Assembly (NCBI RefSeq): GCF_032595075.1
Contig: NZ_CP118735.1
Location: 338,001 to 402,000, forward strand
DNA: 64,000 bases
From: Streptococcus sp. 29887
GTDB taxonomy: Bacteria > Bacillota > Bacilli > Lactobacillales > Streptococcaceae
Reading direction: 5' to 3'
Part shown: piece after piece, positions 41,344-49,787 of the stretch
Layout of the letters: each line of letters opens with the position of its first letter
Position numbering within the stretch: the stretch's first letter is position 1
Translations under genes and position numbers: made by a program
Notes under the pieces: generated by a model
Database searches by the model: none
Seen by the model: the letters and a program-made list of their open reading frames with translations, nothing else
Told to the model about the DNA's origin: nothing

Positions 41344-41927
41344 TTGCAACAGATTTGACATTTGACCGTCAGGCTCTTTTGGAAAAAATCCGTGCAGCCA
41401 TGAAGCCAGCGCGCTTTCAACATGTCTTGGGTGTGGAAGAGGCGGCGCTTGCCTTGGCAGACCAATATGGCTGTGATCCGAAAAAAGCCAGTCTGGCAGC
41501 ACTCTTGCATGATTATGCCAAGGAAGTGGAAGACCAAGTCTTTCTGGACTTGATTGCCAAGTATAATTTGGACAAGGACCTGCTTAACTGGGATAATAAC
41601 ATCTGGCATGGTGTAGTTGGCGCCTATAAGATCGCAGAAGATTTTGGCTTGAAAGATGAGGAGATTTTCCAAGCCATTCAACGACACACCGTTGGTGCTG
41701 GGCAGATGACCTTGCTGGACAAAGTACTCTATGTGGCGGACTACATCGAACCCAATCGGGATTTTCCTGGGGTGGACGAGGCGCGTCGTATCGCAAAAGA
41801 GTCCTTGGACAAGGCGGTAGCTTATGAAACTGCCCAGACCATTTCCTACTTGGCCAAGAAGGGGGTTCCCATTTATCCACAAACTTTGGAAACTTATAAT
41901 GCTTATGTCGGAGAGTTAAGAAGGTAA
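41340..41927 (+). CDS. yqeK: YqeK family HD-domain hydrolase
   Basis: 195 aa. HD metal motif: FQHVLGVE (H), LLHDYAKE (HD) and a later [11 protein letters not shown]. Members hydrolyse diadenosine tetraphosphate to ADP. Translationally coupled to nadD, and one base separates it from the next gene. Confidence 0.93.
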   Translation: MIATDLTFDRQALLEKIRAAMKPARFQHVLGVEEAALALADQYGCDPKKASLAALLHDYAKEVEDQVFLDLIAKYNLDKDLLNWDNNIWHGVVGAYKIAEDFGLKDEEIFQAIQRHTVGAGQMTLLDKVLYVADYIEPNRDFPGVDEARRIAKESLDKAVAYETAQTISYLAKKGVPIYPQTLETYNAYVGELRR

Positions 41928-41928
41928 G

Positions 41929-42438
41929 ATGAAGTCAGCACTATTAGTCATTGATATTCAGAATTTGGTAGTGGAGGGTAAGCCATTTGCTATTGAAGAA
42001 AGGCTCCAGCTTTGGCAAGATAGTCTTGCACTGGTTCGACAATCAGGGATTGAGGTTATCTATATTCGCCATCACGATCAAGAATTGGTCAAAGATACGC
42101 CTGATTGGGAAATTCATCCTTTGGTTGCACCCTTAGAAAATGAAATGATTTTCGATAAAACTTTCAATAGTGCTTTCAAAGAGACGGGGCTTCATTCTTA
42201 CTTGCAAAAACAAAAGATAAACAAGCTCATCATTATGGGGATGGCAACCAATTTTTGTGTTGATACGACGGTCAAGGTTGCCTTTGAGTACGGCTATCAA
42301 CTCGCAATTATAAAGGATGGAACAACGACAGGTTATACAGGAAAAATGGATGCCAAAGACTTGATTGACCACTACCAAAACATCTGGTCATGGAATTTTG
42401 CCCAGGTAGATACATTAGAAAATATTTTAAGAGGATAA
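41929..42438 (+). CDS. Isochorismatase-family cysteine hydrolase
   Basis: 169 aa. Catalytic Asp in [11 protein letters not shown], Lys in FDKTFNSAF and Cys in [22 protein letters not shown], so the triad is complete. The substrate is unknown; the family includes nicotinamidases and other amidases. It sits between yqeK and rsfS, a position that often carries this gene in streptococci, and is one base from both neighbours' frames. Confidence 0.88.
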   Translation: MKSALLVIDIQNLVVEGKPFAIEERLQLWQDSLALVRQSGIEVIYIRHHDQELVKDTPDWEIHPLVAPLENEMIFDKTFNSAFKETGLHSYLQKQKINKLIIMGMATNFCVDTTVKVAFEYGYQLAIIKDGTTTGYTGKMDAKDLIDHYQNIWSWNFAQVDTLENILRG

Positions 42439-42439
42439 A

Positions 42440-42799
42440 ATGAAAGAACTAGATTTAGTAAAAGTTGTAGTCCAGGCTGCTGATGACAAGCGAGCTGAAG
42501 ACCTTGTTGTGGTTGATGTTCAGGGTGTGACTAGCTTGACAGATTATTTTGTAATTGTCAGTTCAATGAATAGTCGCCAGTTGGATGCTATTGCGGAAAA
42601 TATCCGTGAAAAGGTTGCAGAAGCCGGTATTAAAGGTGGCCGTGTCGAAGGTGATAGCACTGGTGGCTGGGTCCTTTTGGATCTCGGTAGTGTTGTGGTG
42701 CATATTTTTTCTGAAGAAATGCGAGACCTCTACAATCTTGAAAAATTATGGCACGAAGGTAGCTTCTTGGAAGTCGCAGACTTTTTAGACGAGGAATAA
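42440..42799 (+). CDS. rsfS: Ribosomal silencing factor RsfS
   Basis: 119 aa: [29 protein letters not shown] and [30 protein letters not shown] are the RsfS (YbeB/DUF143) signatures. It binds ribosomal protein L14 and blocks subunit joining in stationary phase. RBS AGAGGAT. Confidence 0.96.
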   Translation: MKELDLVKVVVQAADDKRAEDLVVVDVQGVTSLTDYFVIVSSMNSRQLDAIAENIREKVAEAGIKGGRVEGDSTGGWVLLDLGSVVVHIFSEEMRDLYNLEKLWHEGSFLEVADFLDEE

Positions 42800-43003
42800 G
42801 GAGACAGTTTGGTGGATACGAAAAGTCCTGTGGGCTATTCGGATCTGACCTAAAATAAAGTAAGGAAGCGTTCCAGCTGGTCACCCTGAAACTCGAAAGT
42901 GACCATAGAGAGTTTAAGTTTGTTTGAGTAGAAGTGATGGACTTCTTGAAAACTGAGTAAGTTAATGAAGCAGTCGATTGGCTGCTTTTTATGAAAGGAA
43001 AAT
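42800..43003. other. Spacer between rsfS and yqeM
   Basis: 204 bp with no intact gene. It includes a GTCAC...GTGAC stem (about 42878-42902) and a terminator-like hairpin AAGCAGTC-GAT-TGGCTGCTTTTT (42967-42990) just before the yqeM RBS. I cannot identify a riboswitch. Confidence 0.45.
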
Positions 43004-43750
43004 ATGGCAACTTATGAAACATTTGCGGCGGTCTATGATGAAATCATGGATGACAGCTTGTATGATAAATGGACAGATTTTAGCTTGCGGAACTTGCCAC
43101 AAGACACCAAGACAATTTTAGAATTGGCCTGTGGGACAGGGATTCAGGCTGTACGTTTTGCTCAAAAGGGTTATGAGGTGACAGGGCTTGATCTGTCCTA
43201 TGAAATGTTGGAATTGGCTCAGAAAAAAGCAGAAGCTGCTGGTGTCATGATGGAACTGGCCCAAGCAGATATGATGGCTCTGGAAGGTGTTGGAGATTTT
43301 GATGCGGTGACCTGTTACTCGGACAGTCTGTGCTATATGGCAGACCGAGAAGCCGTTTTGCGGGTATTTGAAGGCGTTCATTCTGTTCTCAATCAAGGTG
43401 GTACTTTCCTTTTTGACGTTCACTCCATCTATCAAATGGAGGAAGTATTTGCAGGCTACAGCTACCATGAAAACTACGAGGATTTTGCCTTTGTCTGGGA
43501 TACCTATGAAGGTGAGCATGAGCATTCGATTGTTCATGAATTGACCTTCTTTGTCAAAGATGAGGACAGTCAAGAGGAGCGGTTTATTCGTCGGGATGAA
43601 GTTCATGAAGAGCGGACCTATCCGATTGAAACCTATATGGAATTATTGAAAGAAGCTGGCTTTACCTCTGTGGAAGTCTTTGCGGACTTTGAAAATCAAG
43701 CTCCGACAGAAACTAGCCAGCGGTGGTTTTTCAAGTGTAAGAAGAAATAG
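43004..43750 (+). CDS. yqeM: Class I SAM-dependent methyltransferase YqeM
   Basis: 248 aa. SAM-binding motif I ILELACGTGIQAVRFA, motif II GLDLSYEMLELAQ and the acidic loop LAQADMMAL. Conserved as the last member of the yqeG-yqeM neighbourhood; its methyl acceptor is not known. A 646-aa unknown gene starts 12 bp downstream, replacing what is otherwise a direct junction with tmcAL in related genomes (inferred). Confidence 0.9.
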   Translation: MATYETFAAVYDEIMDDSLYDKWTDFSLRNLPQDTKTILELACGTGIQAVRFAQKGYEVTGLDLSYEMLELAQKKAEAAGVMMELAQADMMALEGVGDFDAVTCYSDSLCYMADREAVLRVFEGVHSVLNQGGTFLFDVHSIYQMEEVFAGYSYHENYEDFAFVWDTYEGEHEHSIVHELTFFVKDEDSQEERFIRRDEVHEERTYPIETYMELLKEAGFTSVEVFADFENQAPTETSQRWFFKCKKK

Positions 43751-43762
43751 GTGGTATTGGAT

Positions 43763-45703
43763 ATGAATGTAGCTATCATTATCTTGGTTGCAATATTTGT
43801 TATTCTTTTATTGTTATTATTAGTTTATGTAGCTTTGTTTCAAATATGGTTAAAATCAAGTCGTCAAATACATGAATACGATGAAGATATTATTCGTGAT
43901 TATTTATGCAAATTAGCCGAGTCTTTTGAATATTCTAGTACGCAGATTCCCTACGGTCGGGCTAGATGGTTTATATTGGGGAGCAAAGATTTTGTTTGTA
44001 CAGTTAATGACGTAGAGAATTTGGAGATTTTTGGCTATAGTCCTATTAGGAGCAAAATTGACGAGGAGTTTTTGGAATATGGTTTGTTGTTAACCCAGGA
44101 TGGATTTTATTTTAGAGAACAAATCGAAAATAGCAATAATGATGCTGATGTTAAGTATAAAATTAGCAAAAAGTTTTTCCCTTTAAAAGGTTTATGGAAG
44201 ATTACTTGTAAGGGTAAAAAAATTCTACTTTTTTATCCTAATAAGATTGAGAGACTAAATTTTCAATTTGATGACGCTCAACAAAAAAATATAGTTGCAA
44301 ATTTAAACTCAATTATCAAAACAGGTTATACGGCAGATTTACATGAAAACTATTTAGAAAAAGTTATTGATCGTTTGCAAAAAAATGATTTTCATACAGA
44401 GAATTTTCAAAATGGAGCTAAAATAGGATCAATTATAGGTTTAAATATGATGCTAGGTTTTCATTTGAAAGATATTCAATTTAATGCTATTGCAAAAGCT
44501 CCTCAAGGACATGGGCATGCAGCTGAATATGCTAATAATGTAATAGACAAGATAAAGTATCCTTTCCAAAAAGTAGAGCAAGTAGGGAGAGATAATGTTA
44601 AAAATGGGGCAGATAGAATTGTTGGAAATCAAAAAATTCAAACAAAATACTATGCAAAAGCTAGTGGAACGATAAATGCAGCATTTGATAAGGCTAATGG
44701 AGGAGAATACCGTTATAAGGGGATGCAGTTAGAAGTTCCTAAAGACCAGTATAATGAATCAATTCAACTCATGAAGAAAAAAATAAAAGCTGGAAAAGTT
44801 CCGGGTCATAGTGAGCCTGATGATGCCTATCTGATTATTAGAAAAGGGAATGTTACTTATAATGAGGCAAAACTGGTTGCCAAGGGCGGAAATATTGTTT
44901 CATTAAAATATGATGCCATTGATGGAGCTATTCAATCTATTCCAGCTGCAGGAATAAGCTTTGTCCTTGTTTTTGCAATGGAAAAATGGGCTGGAAAAGA
45001 TACTGAAGAAGCTGCAAAATCAGCAATCTATTCTGGAGTAAAAACGATATTGTTGGGCGCAGCTATATACACAGCTTCTCAACAAATTGGAAAAATTCTT
45101 ACTAAAAAAATCGCTGATCAAACAGTTAAGAATGTCGCAGCCAATACTGTTGCTAGACAAGCAGCAGGAGTTATTTCATTCGGAATTACTGTAGGTCCGG
45201 ACGTATTTGATCTACTGCAAGGTAGAATATCTAGCCAACAATTATTAAAAAATAGCCTAGTAGCAGGAACAGGCTTACTAGGTGGAGTTGCAGGTGGTGC
45301 GGTTGCTGGAGCATTTTTAGGTCCAGTTGGATCATTTGTAGGTGCAGTAGCTGGTGGAACATTGGCTGCTGTTGGTTCTAAGGTTGTTTTAGACAACTAT
45401 ATAGAAGATGACAGAATTGAGATGTTTGCAATTCTAAAAGAAGAATTTATTGATATTGTTATGGCTATGGCGCTTTCAGAAGAAGAGTTTAAAGAAATTC
45501 AAAATAATATCTTCGATAAGAAATTAGGAGAACGACTTAAAGACATGTTCCAGAAAAAGCAATCTGTTAAAAATAGGATGTTTACTAGAGAGTCAATAAT
45601 TGAACGAGAGGTTGAAAGAGTTATCTCAAAACGCACGGTTTTAGCAGAAGAGGATATACTTGAAGCAGTACAGATTGCAGAAAAAGAGTTTGCTGTAATT
45701 TAG
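43763..45703 (+). CDS. Membrane protein of unknown function with E-D-QxK nuclease-like motif
   Basis: 646 aa; ATG 43763 has GGTGG 7 bp upstream (GTG at 43751 is also in frame). Residues 1-28 are a transmembrane anchor (NVAIIILVAIFVILLLLLLVY). Residues 40-190 form a soluble domain. Around 249-300 is the segment GHGHAAEYANNVIDKI (H250, H252, E255) followed by GADRIVGN..IQTKYY with D284 and Q293-x-K295; the E / D-x8-Q-x-K pattern resembles the PD-(D/E)xK core of Mrr-like nucleases. Residues about 390-560 contain hydrophobic and glycine-zipper stretches (GLLGGVAGGAVAGAFLGPVGS). The C-terminus is charged. The gene is visibly AT-richer than yqeM and tmcAL. I do not recognise a named family; a nuclease, toxin or defence role is only a hypothesis. 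Confidence 0.7.
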   Translation: MNVAIIILVAIFVILLLLLLVYVALFQIWLKSSRQIHEYDEDIIRDYLCKLAESFEYSSTQIPYGRARWFILGSKDFVCTVNDVENLEIFGYSPIRSKIDEEFLEYGLLLTQDGFYFREQIENSNNDADVKYKISKKFFPLKGLWKITCKGKKILLFYPNKIERLNFQFDDAQQKNIVANLNSIIKTGYTADLHENYLEKVIDRLQKNDFHTENFQNGAKIGSIIGLNMMLGFHLKDIQFNAIAKAPQGHGHAAEYANNVIDKIKYPFQKVEQVGRDNVKNGADRIVGNQKIQTKYYAKASGTINAAFDKANGGEYRYKGMQLEVPKDQYNESIQLMKKKIKAGKVPGHSEPDDAYLIIRKGNVTYNEAKLVAKGGNIVSLKYDAIDGAIQSIPAAGISFVLVFAMEKWAGKDTEEAAKSAIYSGVKTILLGAAIYTASQQIGKILTKKIADQTVKNVAANTVARQAAGVISFGITVGPDVFDLLQGRISSQQLLKNSLVAGTGLLGGVAGGAVAGAFLGPVGSFVGAVAGGTLAAVGSKVVLDNYIEDDRIEMFAILKEEFIDIVMAMALSEEEFKEIQNNIFDKKLGERLKDMFQKKQSVKNRMFTRESIIEREVERVISKRTVLAEEDILEAVQIAEKEFAVI

Positions 45704-45746
45704 GTATTAGGTTGTAGATGGTTGAATAAAATCTAGGAGGTAGGGC

Positions 45747-46835
45747 ATGATTTCAGGGATAATAGCAGAATACAATCCCTTTCATACGGGGCATAAATAC
45801 CTGCTGGAACAGGCGGAAGGCTTGAAAATCGTGGTTATGTCTGGTAATTTTATGCAACGGGGTGAGCCAGCCATTGTGGATAAGTGGACACGGGCTCAGA
45901 TGGCTTTGGAACACGGGGCAGATCTTGTTGTTGAGATGCCCTTTTTAGTGTCGGTCCAGTCGGCTGACCATTTTGCCAAGGGAGCAATCAGCATTTTACA
46001 CAGGCTAGGTGTGGAAAAACTGGTTTTCGGTACGGAAGAAATGCTGGATTACCAGAAAATCGCGGATATTTATGTGGATAAGTCGGAAGAGATGGAAAAT
46101 TTTGTGAAAAACTTGCCTGACCATCTTTCTTATCCACAGAAGACCCAGGCTATGTGGCAGGAATTTGCGGGTCTAACCTTCACAGGTGACACGCCCAATC
46201 ATATTCTGGCTCTGGCTTACGCCAAGGCGGTGGCTGGAACAGGCATTCAGCTCAGCCCTGTTCAGCGGCAGGGGGCTGGGTTTCACTCGGAAGAGGTGGA
46301 AACGTCCTACGCCTCGGCGACAGCTATCCGCAAGGGTGCTGACCAGCTGGACTTGGTGCGTGACTTTTTACCGTCTGCTAGTCTCTTTGAAGAGGCGACC
46401 AAGGTAAGCTGGAGAAACTATTTTCCTCTGCTCCGCTACCAGATTGCGACCCACCCAGATCTCAGTCAGGTCTTTCAGGTCAACGAAGAACTAGCTAGTC
46501 GTATCCGCTCTGCTATTGGGAGCGTAGCGACCGTGGAGGAGTTAGTGGAAACTGTTGCGACCAAACGCTACACCAAGGCGCGGGTGCGGCGGGTGCTGAC
46601 CTACATCCTGGTCAATGCGGTGGAAAGTCCCTTGCCAGAAGCGGTCCATGTCCTAGGCTTTTCAACTCGAGGCCAGGCCTATCTCAAGACCGTCAAGGAG
46701 CGGGTGGGATTAGTGACGCGGATCGGCAAAGAGCCCTGGGACAGCCTGACCCAGCAGGCGGATTTGGTCTATCAACTGGGCGCTGACGCAATGGCAGAGC
46801 AGACCTATGGGCGCGTGCCGGTGAGGGTGGAGTGA
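45747..46835 (+). CDS. tmcAL: tRNA(Met) cytidine acetate ligase TmcAL (YlbM)
   Basis: 362 aa nucleotidyltransferase: [22 protein letters not shown] (HxGH class), [16 protein letters not shown] and [11 protein letters not shown]. TmcAL uses acetate and ATP to make N4-acetylcytidine at the elongator tRNA-Met wobble base. RBS GGAGG. GC content rises again here compared with the preceding gene. Confidence 0.94.
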   Translation: MISGIIAEYNPFHTGHKYLLEQAEGLKIVVMSGNFMQRGEPAIVDKWTRAQMALEHGADLVVEMPFLVSVQSADHFAKGAISILHRLGVEKLVFGTEEMLDYQKIADIYVDKSEEMENFVKNLPDHLSYPQKTQAMWQEFAGLTFTGDTPNHILALAYAKAVAGTGIQLSPVQRQGAGFHSEEVETSYASATAIRKGADQLDLVRDFLPSASLFEEATKVSWRNYFPLLRYQIATHPDLSQVFQVNEELASRIRSAIGSVATVEELVETVATKRYTKARVRRVLTYILVNAVESPLPEAVHVLGFSTRGQAYLKTVKERVGLVTRIGKEPWDSLTQQADLVYQLGADAMAEQTYGRVPVRVE

Positions 46836-46862
46836 GATGAGGGAAAAAATTTTATAAAGTTC

Positions 46863-46893
46863 TTGACCCTCACCCTACGTTATCCCTTATACT
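46863..46893 (+). promoter_or_regulatory. MerR-type promoter
   Basis: TTGACC (46863-46868), 19-bp spacer, TATACT (46888-46893). The over-long spacer with ACCCT-type sequence between the boxes is the hallmark of promoters activated by MerR regulators; probably autoregulated. Confidence 0.7.
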
Positions 46894-46913
46894 GTCATAG
46901 AGAGGAGGTTTCC

Positions 46914-47642
46914 ATGTCAGAAAAATGGACGGTAAAGCAAGTCAGTCAGTTGACAGGATTGACGGTGCGGACCTTGCATCACTATGACCAGATTGGTTTG
47001 CTCAAACCAGCATTTGTGGCTGAAAATGGTTATCGCTACTATAATCAGGAGAATTTGGCTCGTCTGCAAGAAATTCTCTTATTTCGTGAGTTGGATTTTC
47101 CTCTCAAAGATATTCAGCAGCTTCTGGACGTGAAGGAAGTCAATCGTCAGCAGGTCTTTCGGGACCATATTACCCTTTTAGAGCTCAAAAGGGAACGGCT
47201 GGACCGCATCATCAATCACGCCAGATTGCTTACAGAAAAAGGAGGAGAAGTCATGGATTTTCACGCATTTGACAGCAGTCAACTAGAAGCCTACAAGGCG
47301 GAGGCCAAGGAGCGGTGGGGACAGACTGCGGCCTATGCTGAGTTTGAAGAAGGTTACGATGCCAGTAAGGACCGAGTGTTTGCCCGAGAGATGCAGAGTA
47401 TTTTTGAAGCTTTTGGAAAAATGCAGAGCTTGGAAGCAAGTCATCCAGATGTACAGGCTCAGGTGGTCAACCTGCAGGCTTATATCACAGAAAACTTCTA
47501 CCCCTGCACCAAGGAAATCTTGCAGGGGCTAGGTATTATGTACGTTGACGATGAACGATTTACAGTCAATATCGACCGAGCAGGTGGACCAGGAACAGCC
47601 AGTTTTGTTAGTCAAGCTATTGCGATTTATTGCCAAGAATAA
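46914..47642 (+). CDS. MerR-family regulator with TipAS-like domain
   Basis: 242 aa; ATG 46914 follows GAGGAGG. N-terminal MerR HTH and wing: WTVKQVSQLTGLTVRTLHHYDQIGLLKPAFVAENGYRYY. A dimerisation helix reaches residue about 115; the C-terminal all-helical domain (ERWGQTAAYAEFEEGY..., YPCTKEILQGLGIMYVDDERFT) matches TipAS/albicidin-binding modules that capture drugs. It is likely a drug-sensing activator of its own gene; no efflux gene is adjacent. Confidence 0.9.
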   Translation: MSEKWTVKQVSQLTGLTVRTLHHYDQIGLLKPAFVAENGYRYYNQENLARLQEILLFRELDFPLKDIQQLLDVKEVNRQQVFRDHITLLELKRERLDRIINHARLLTEKGGEVMDFHAFDSSQLEAYKAEAKERWGQTAAYAEFEEGYDASKDRVFAREMQSIFEAFGKMQSLEASHPDVQAQVVNLQAYITENFYPCTKEILQGLGIMYVDDERFTVNIDRAGGPGTASFVSQAIAIYCQE

Positions 47643-47651
47643 ATAAGGAAA

Positions 47652-47676
47652 GTCTAGTGAGAACTAGGCTTTTTTG
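47652..47676 (+). terminator. Terminator of the merR gene
   Basis: GTCTAGT-GAGA-ACTAGGC followed by TTTTTT. A -10-like TATACT (47678-47683) for the next gene follows at once. Confidence 0.8.
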
Positions 47677-47700
47677 CTATACTAAAATGAGGAGGAAGTT

Positions 47701-49041
47701 ATGAAAGAAAAAATTTGTAAAAAGTTAAAAGAACTCGCCAAAAAGTCTGTACGACGAGTAGATTGGAGCGGAGAGAGATGGTTTGTCCGAAGATACAAGC
47801 AAGGTTTAGCTTTGGCGTGGATTGTCTATTTTCTTTTGCGAGAAGAGTTGGTGAAGGAAATTCTTAAACCTGTTAGTAACTATTTAATGAATTTTTCCTG
47901 GATACAATGGCCTTATGTGAATAGATTGACTATTTTGTTAGTATCCACCTTTCTGCTGATTCTAGCGAAGATTATTTTGAGCATCTTGCGACGGTATAAC
48001 TTTATTCGTTATTCATTATTAGATGAAGATGCATACCCTGAATATAGTTTCTCCTTCCAAGAGGACTTGGTTTCTTTTTTGAATCGAAAGGAAGAGCTGG
48101 GAAGAAATATATTTTGGATAAATGGTGCATGGGGGAGCGGGAAAACCCACTTTATTCGGACTTTCTTTGAAAATCAACTCTACAAACCGTGTGAAATTTA
48201 CTACATTTCCTGTTTTGGTATTCGGACAAGGGAACAGGCCGAGAGGGTTTTGATTGAAGAGATTGAGCAACATTCGACCTTTGGTAGTTTAGACCATATT
48301 CCTGTTGTCAGTAGTCTAGTCAAATGGTCTTATAAAATTCTGGGTTTAGATTTGATGAAAAAACATTCTCTTGTTATTTTCGACGATTTGGAACGTGTTA
48401 CTTATAGTGAAAACCAAAAAGATAATCCCGAAGATTATAACGATCTGCTTGGATTCATAGATCACCTGGCCAACCACCGCAATCAAAAAGTACTTGTCTT
48501 GATGAATAAGGAAGATATGGAGAATACTTATCAACAGATTGTTGAAGAGAAATTTAAACCGGTTGTGACAACTATTCCGAGTCAGGAAAGGATTATTGAG
48601 CTCTTATCTAAAAAATATAGTGATGAATGGTTTATTCAAAATTTTATCTTTAATCTATTCATGTTTCGTTGTAAGAGAGGACTGATAAATTTAAGAGAAA
48701 TACCTCAGTTAGTTAAAAGCTTAGAAGGGATAAATTTTAAAGTAGAGTTTGAGTATATAGAAAAAGAGCAGGAGAAAATTCTCGAAATTTTGAATAGTTT
48801 TGAGGATTTACAAAAAGCGTTAGAAGGTGTTTTCGAACTTATAGAAGATACTAATATAATAGCATTAGATGTTTTTATAGAAGCGCTTGTTGGATTACTC
48901 GATGGTTTTCAAAGTGGGAATGAGGATTATTTCAAAAGTGCACTCGAGGTAATTTATCTGATTGAATTTTTAAAATTTTGCAAAGATGAATTTACTTCTC
49001 TAAGATTTGATTCAACAGAAAAGAAATTTATTTTCTACTAA
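47701..49041 (+). CDS. Membrane-anchored KAP-type P-loop NTPase
   Basis: 446 aa. Two hydrophobic segments (about residues 35-50 and 75-100) precede the NTPase core. Walker A is GAWGSGKT (142-149) and Walker B LVIFDDLER (D228/D229), followed by a region rich in FIDHLANHRNQKVLVLMNKED. This KAP arrangement (membrane helices inserted near the P-loop, D-D-L-E/D-R Walker B) is linked to phage exclusion and other conflict systems, but also to membrane signalling complexes. RBS GAGGAGG. The second half is very AT-rich. It sits alone between merR and def, so any partner is unknown. At 446 aa it is on the short side for the family. Confidence 0.75.
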   Translation: MKEKICKKLKELAKKSVRRVDWSGERWFVRRYKQGLALAWIVYFLLREELVKEILKPVSNYLMNFSWIQWPYVNRLTILLVSTFLLILAKIILSILRRYNFIRYSLLDEDAYPEYSFSFQEDLVSFLNRKEELGRNIFWINGAWGSGKTHFIRTFFENQLYKPCEIYYISCFGIRTREQAERVLIEEIEQHSTFGSLDHIPVVSSLVKWSYKILGLDLMKKHSLVIFDDLERVTYSENQKDNPEDYNDLLGFIDHLANHRNQKVLVLMNKEDMENTYQQIVEEKFKPVVTTIPSQERIIELLSKKYSDEWFIQNFIFNLFMFRCKRGLINLREIPQLVKSLEGINFKVEFEYIEKEQEKILEILNSFEDLQKALEGVFELIEDTNIIALDVFIEALVGLLDGFQSGNEDYFKSALEVIYLIEFLKFCKDEFTSLRFDSTEKKFIFY

Positions 49042-49065
49042 CATAATACTATAAGGAGACACCCC

Positions 49066-49476
49066 ATGATTCAACCTATTATGAAAGATATTTTCTTCCT
49101 GCAGCAGAAGTCTGAACCTGCGACGCAACTGGATTTACAAGTCGGTCAGGATTTGCAGGACACCCTAACAGCCAACGCTCACGCCTGCGTGGGCATGGCG
49201 GCCAACATGATTGGCGTCAAAAAGCGGATTATCATCGTCAACATGGGTTTTACCAACCTGGTCATGTATAATCCCGTCCTCATCAGCAAGGCCAAGCCCT
49301 ATCAGACCGAGGAGGGCTGTCTATCGTTGGAAGGTACCCGTCCGATCACTCGTTATCAGGAGATTGAAGTGGAGTTTTTGGATGCTTCTTGGAAAAAGCA
49401 GAGCCTAAAGCTGACAGACTTCCAAGCCCAGATTGTTCAGCATGAACTGGATCATTTGGAAGGGATTATCATCTAA
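49066..49476 (+). CDS. Short peptide-deformylase-like protein
   Basis: 136 aa. Motif I is GMAANMIG instead of the usual GxGLAAPQ; motif II EEGCLSLEG has the metal-ligand Cys; motif III QHELDHLEG has the metal histidines and catalytic Glu. The metal site is therefore complete, but the protein is much shorter than the main Firmicute Def (about 200 aa), and it is probably a second deformylase removing N-formyl groups. RBS AAGGAGA. Confidence 0.88.
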   Translation: MIQPIMKDIFFLQQKSEPATQLDLQVGQDLQDTLTANAHACVGMAANMIGVKKRIIIVNMGFTNLVMYNPVLISKAKPYQTEEGCLSLEGTRPITRYQEIEVEFLDASWKKQSLKLTDFQAQIVQHELDHLEGIII

Positions 49477-49500
49477 ATCTACCGTCAGGTAGATTTTTTT
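49476..49500 (+). terminator. Terminator of the deformylase gene
   Basis: AATCTACC-GTCA-GGTAGATT followed by seven T. Confidence 0.88.
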
Positions 49501-49606
49501 ATAGTCATTTGAATTAACTTTGATACATCGTCACTTTTGCCTTGCCATACTTTAGTATAGCCTGCGCCTCAGTTCCTTGTCTGAAAGCTAATTCATTCGA
49601 CTATAA
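49501..49606. repeat. Small MITE-like intergenic repeat
   Basis: About 106 bp whose ends are an imperfect inverted repeat (ATAGTC-ATTT-GAATTA at 49501 and TAATTC-ATTC-GACTAT at the other end). The interior CCTTGCCATACTTTAGTATAGCCTGCG resembles a short repeat found between many streptococcal genes. It abuts the first CtsR box of clpL. Confidence 0.55.
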
Positions 49607-49608
49607 AA

Positions 49609-49625
49609 AGTCAAAAAAGGTCAAA
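49609..49625 (+). promoter_or_regulatory. CtsR box 1
   Basis: AGTCAAA-AAA-GGTCAAA, an exact match to the CtsR heptad pair (RGTCAAA-N3-GGTCAAA). Confidence 0.88.
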
Positions 49626-49632
49626 CAAAATC

Positions 49633-49662
49633 ATTGACTTTTACTGACCAATGGTGTAGAAT
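49633..49662 (+). promoter_or_regulatory. Heat-shock promoter with overlapping CtsR box 2
   Basis: TTGACT (49634-49639), 17 bp, TAGAAT (49657-49662). The -35 and spacer form a reverse-oriented CtsR pair ATTGACT-TTT-ACTGACC (49633-49649), so CtsR binding would block polymerase. Confidence 0.8.
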
Positions 49663-49705
49663 AAGATTCGTAAGGTAAAGGACCTTACGATTTCTTTAAC
49701 CAAAA

Positions 49706-49722
49706 GGTCAGTTTAGGTCAAA
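49706..49722 (+). promoter_or_regulatory. CtsR box 3
   Basis: GGTCAGT-TTA-GGTCAAA, downstream of the promoter. Confidence 0.7.
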
Positions 49723-49753
49723 CGCAAAAGTTTGACTGACATATTGAACAATT

Positions 49754-49770
49754 GGTCAGTAAAGGACAAA
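49754..49770 (+). promoter_or_regulatory. CtsR box 4 (imperfect)
   Basis: GGTCAGT-AAA-GGACAAA; two positions differ from the consensus. Confidence 0.5.
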
Positions 49771-49787
49771 CTTCTAAGGAGGTTGCT

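Noticed and set aside
42800..43003. Possible T-box or other riboswitch before yqeM
   Set aside because: A terminator-like hairpin is present, but no conserved T-box sequence or specifier stem could be found on the coding strand.
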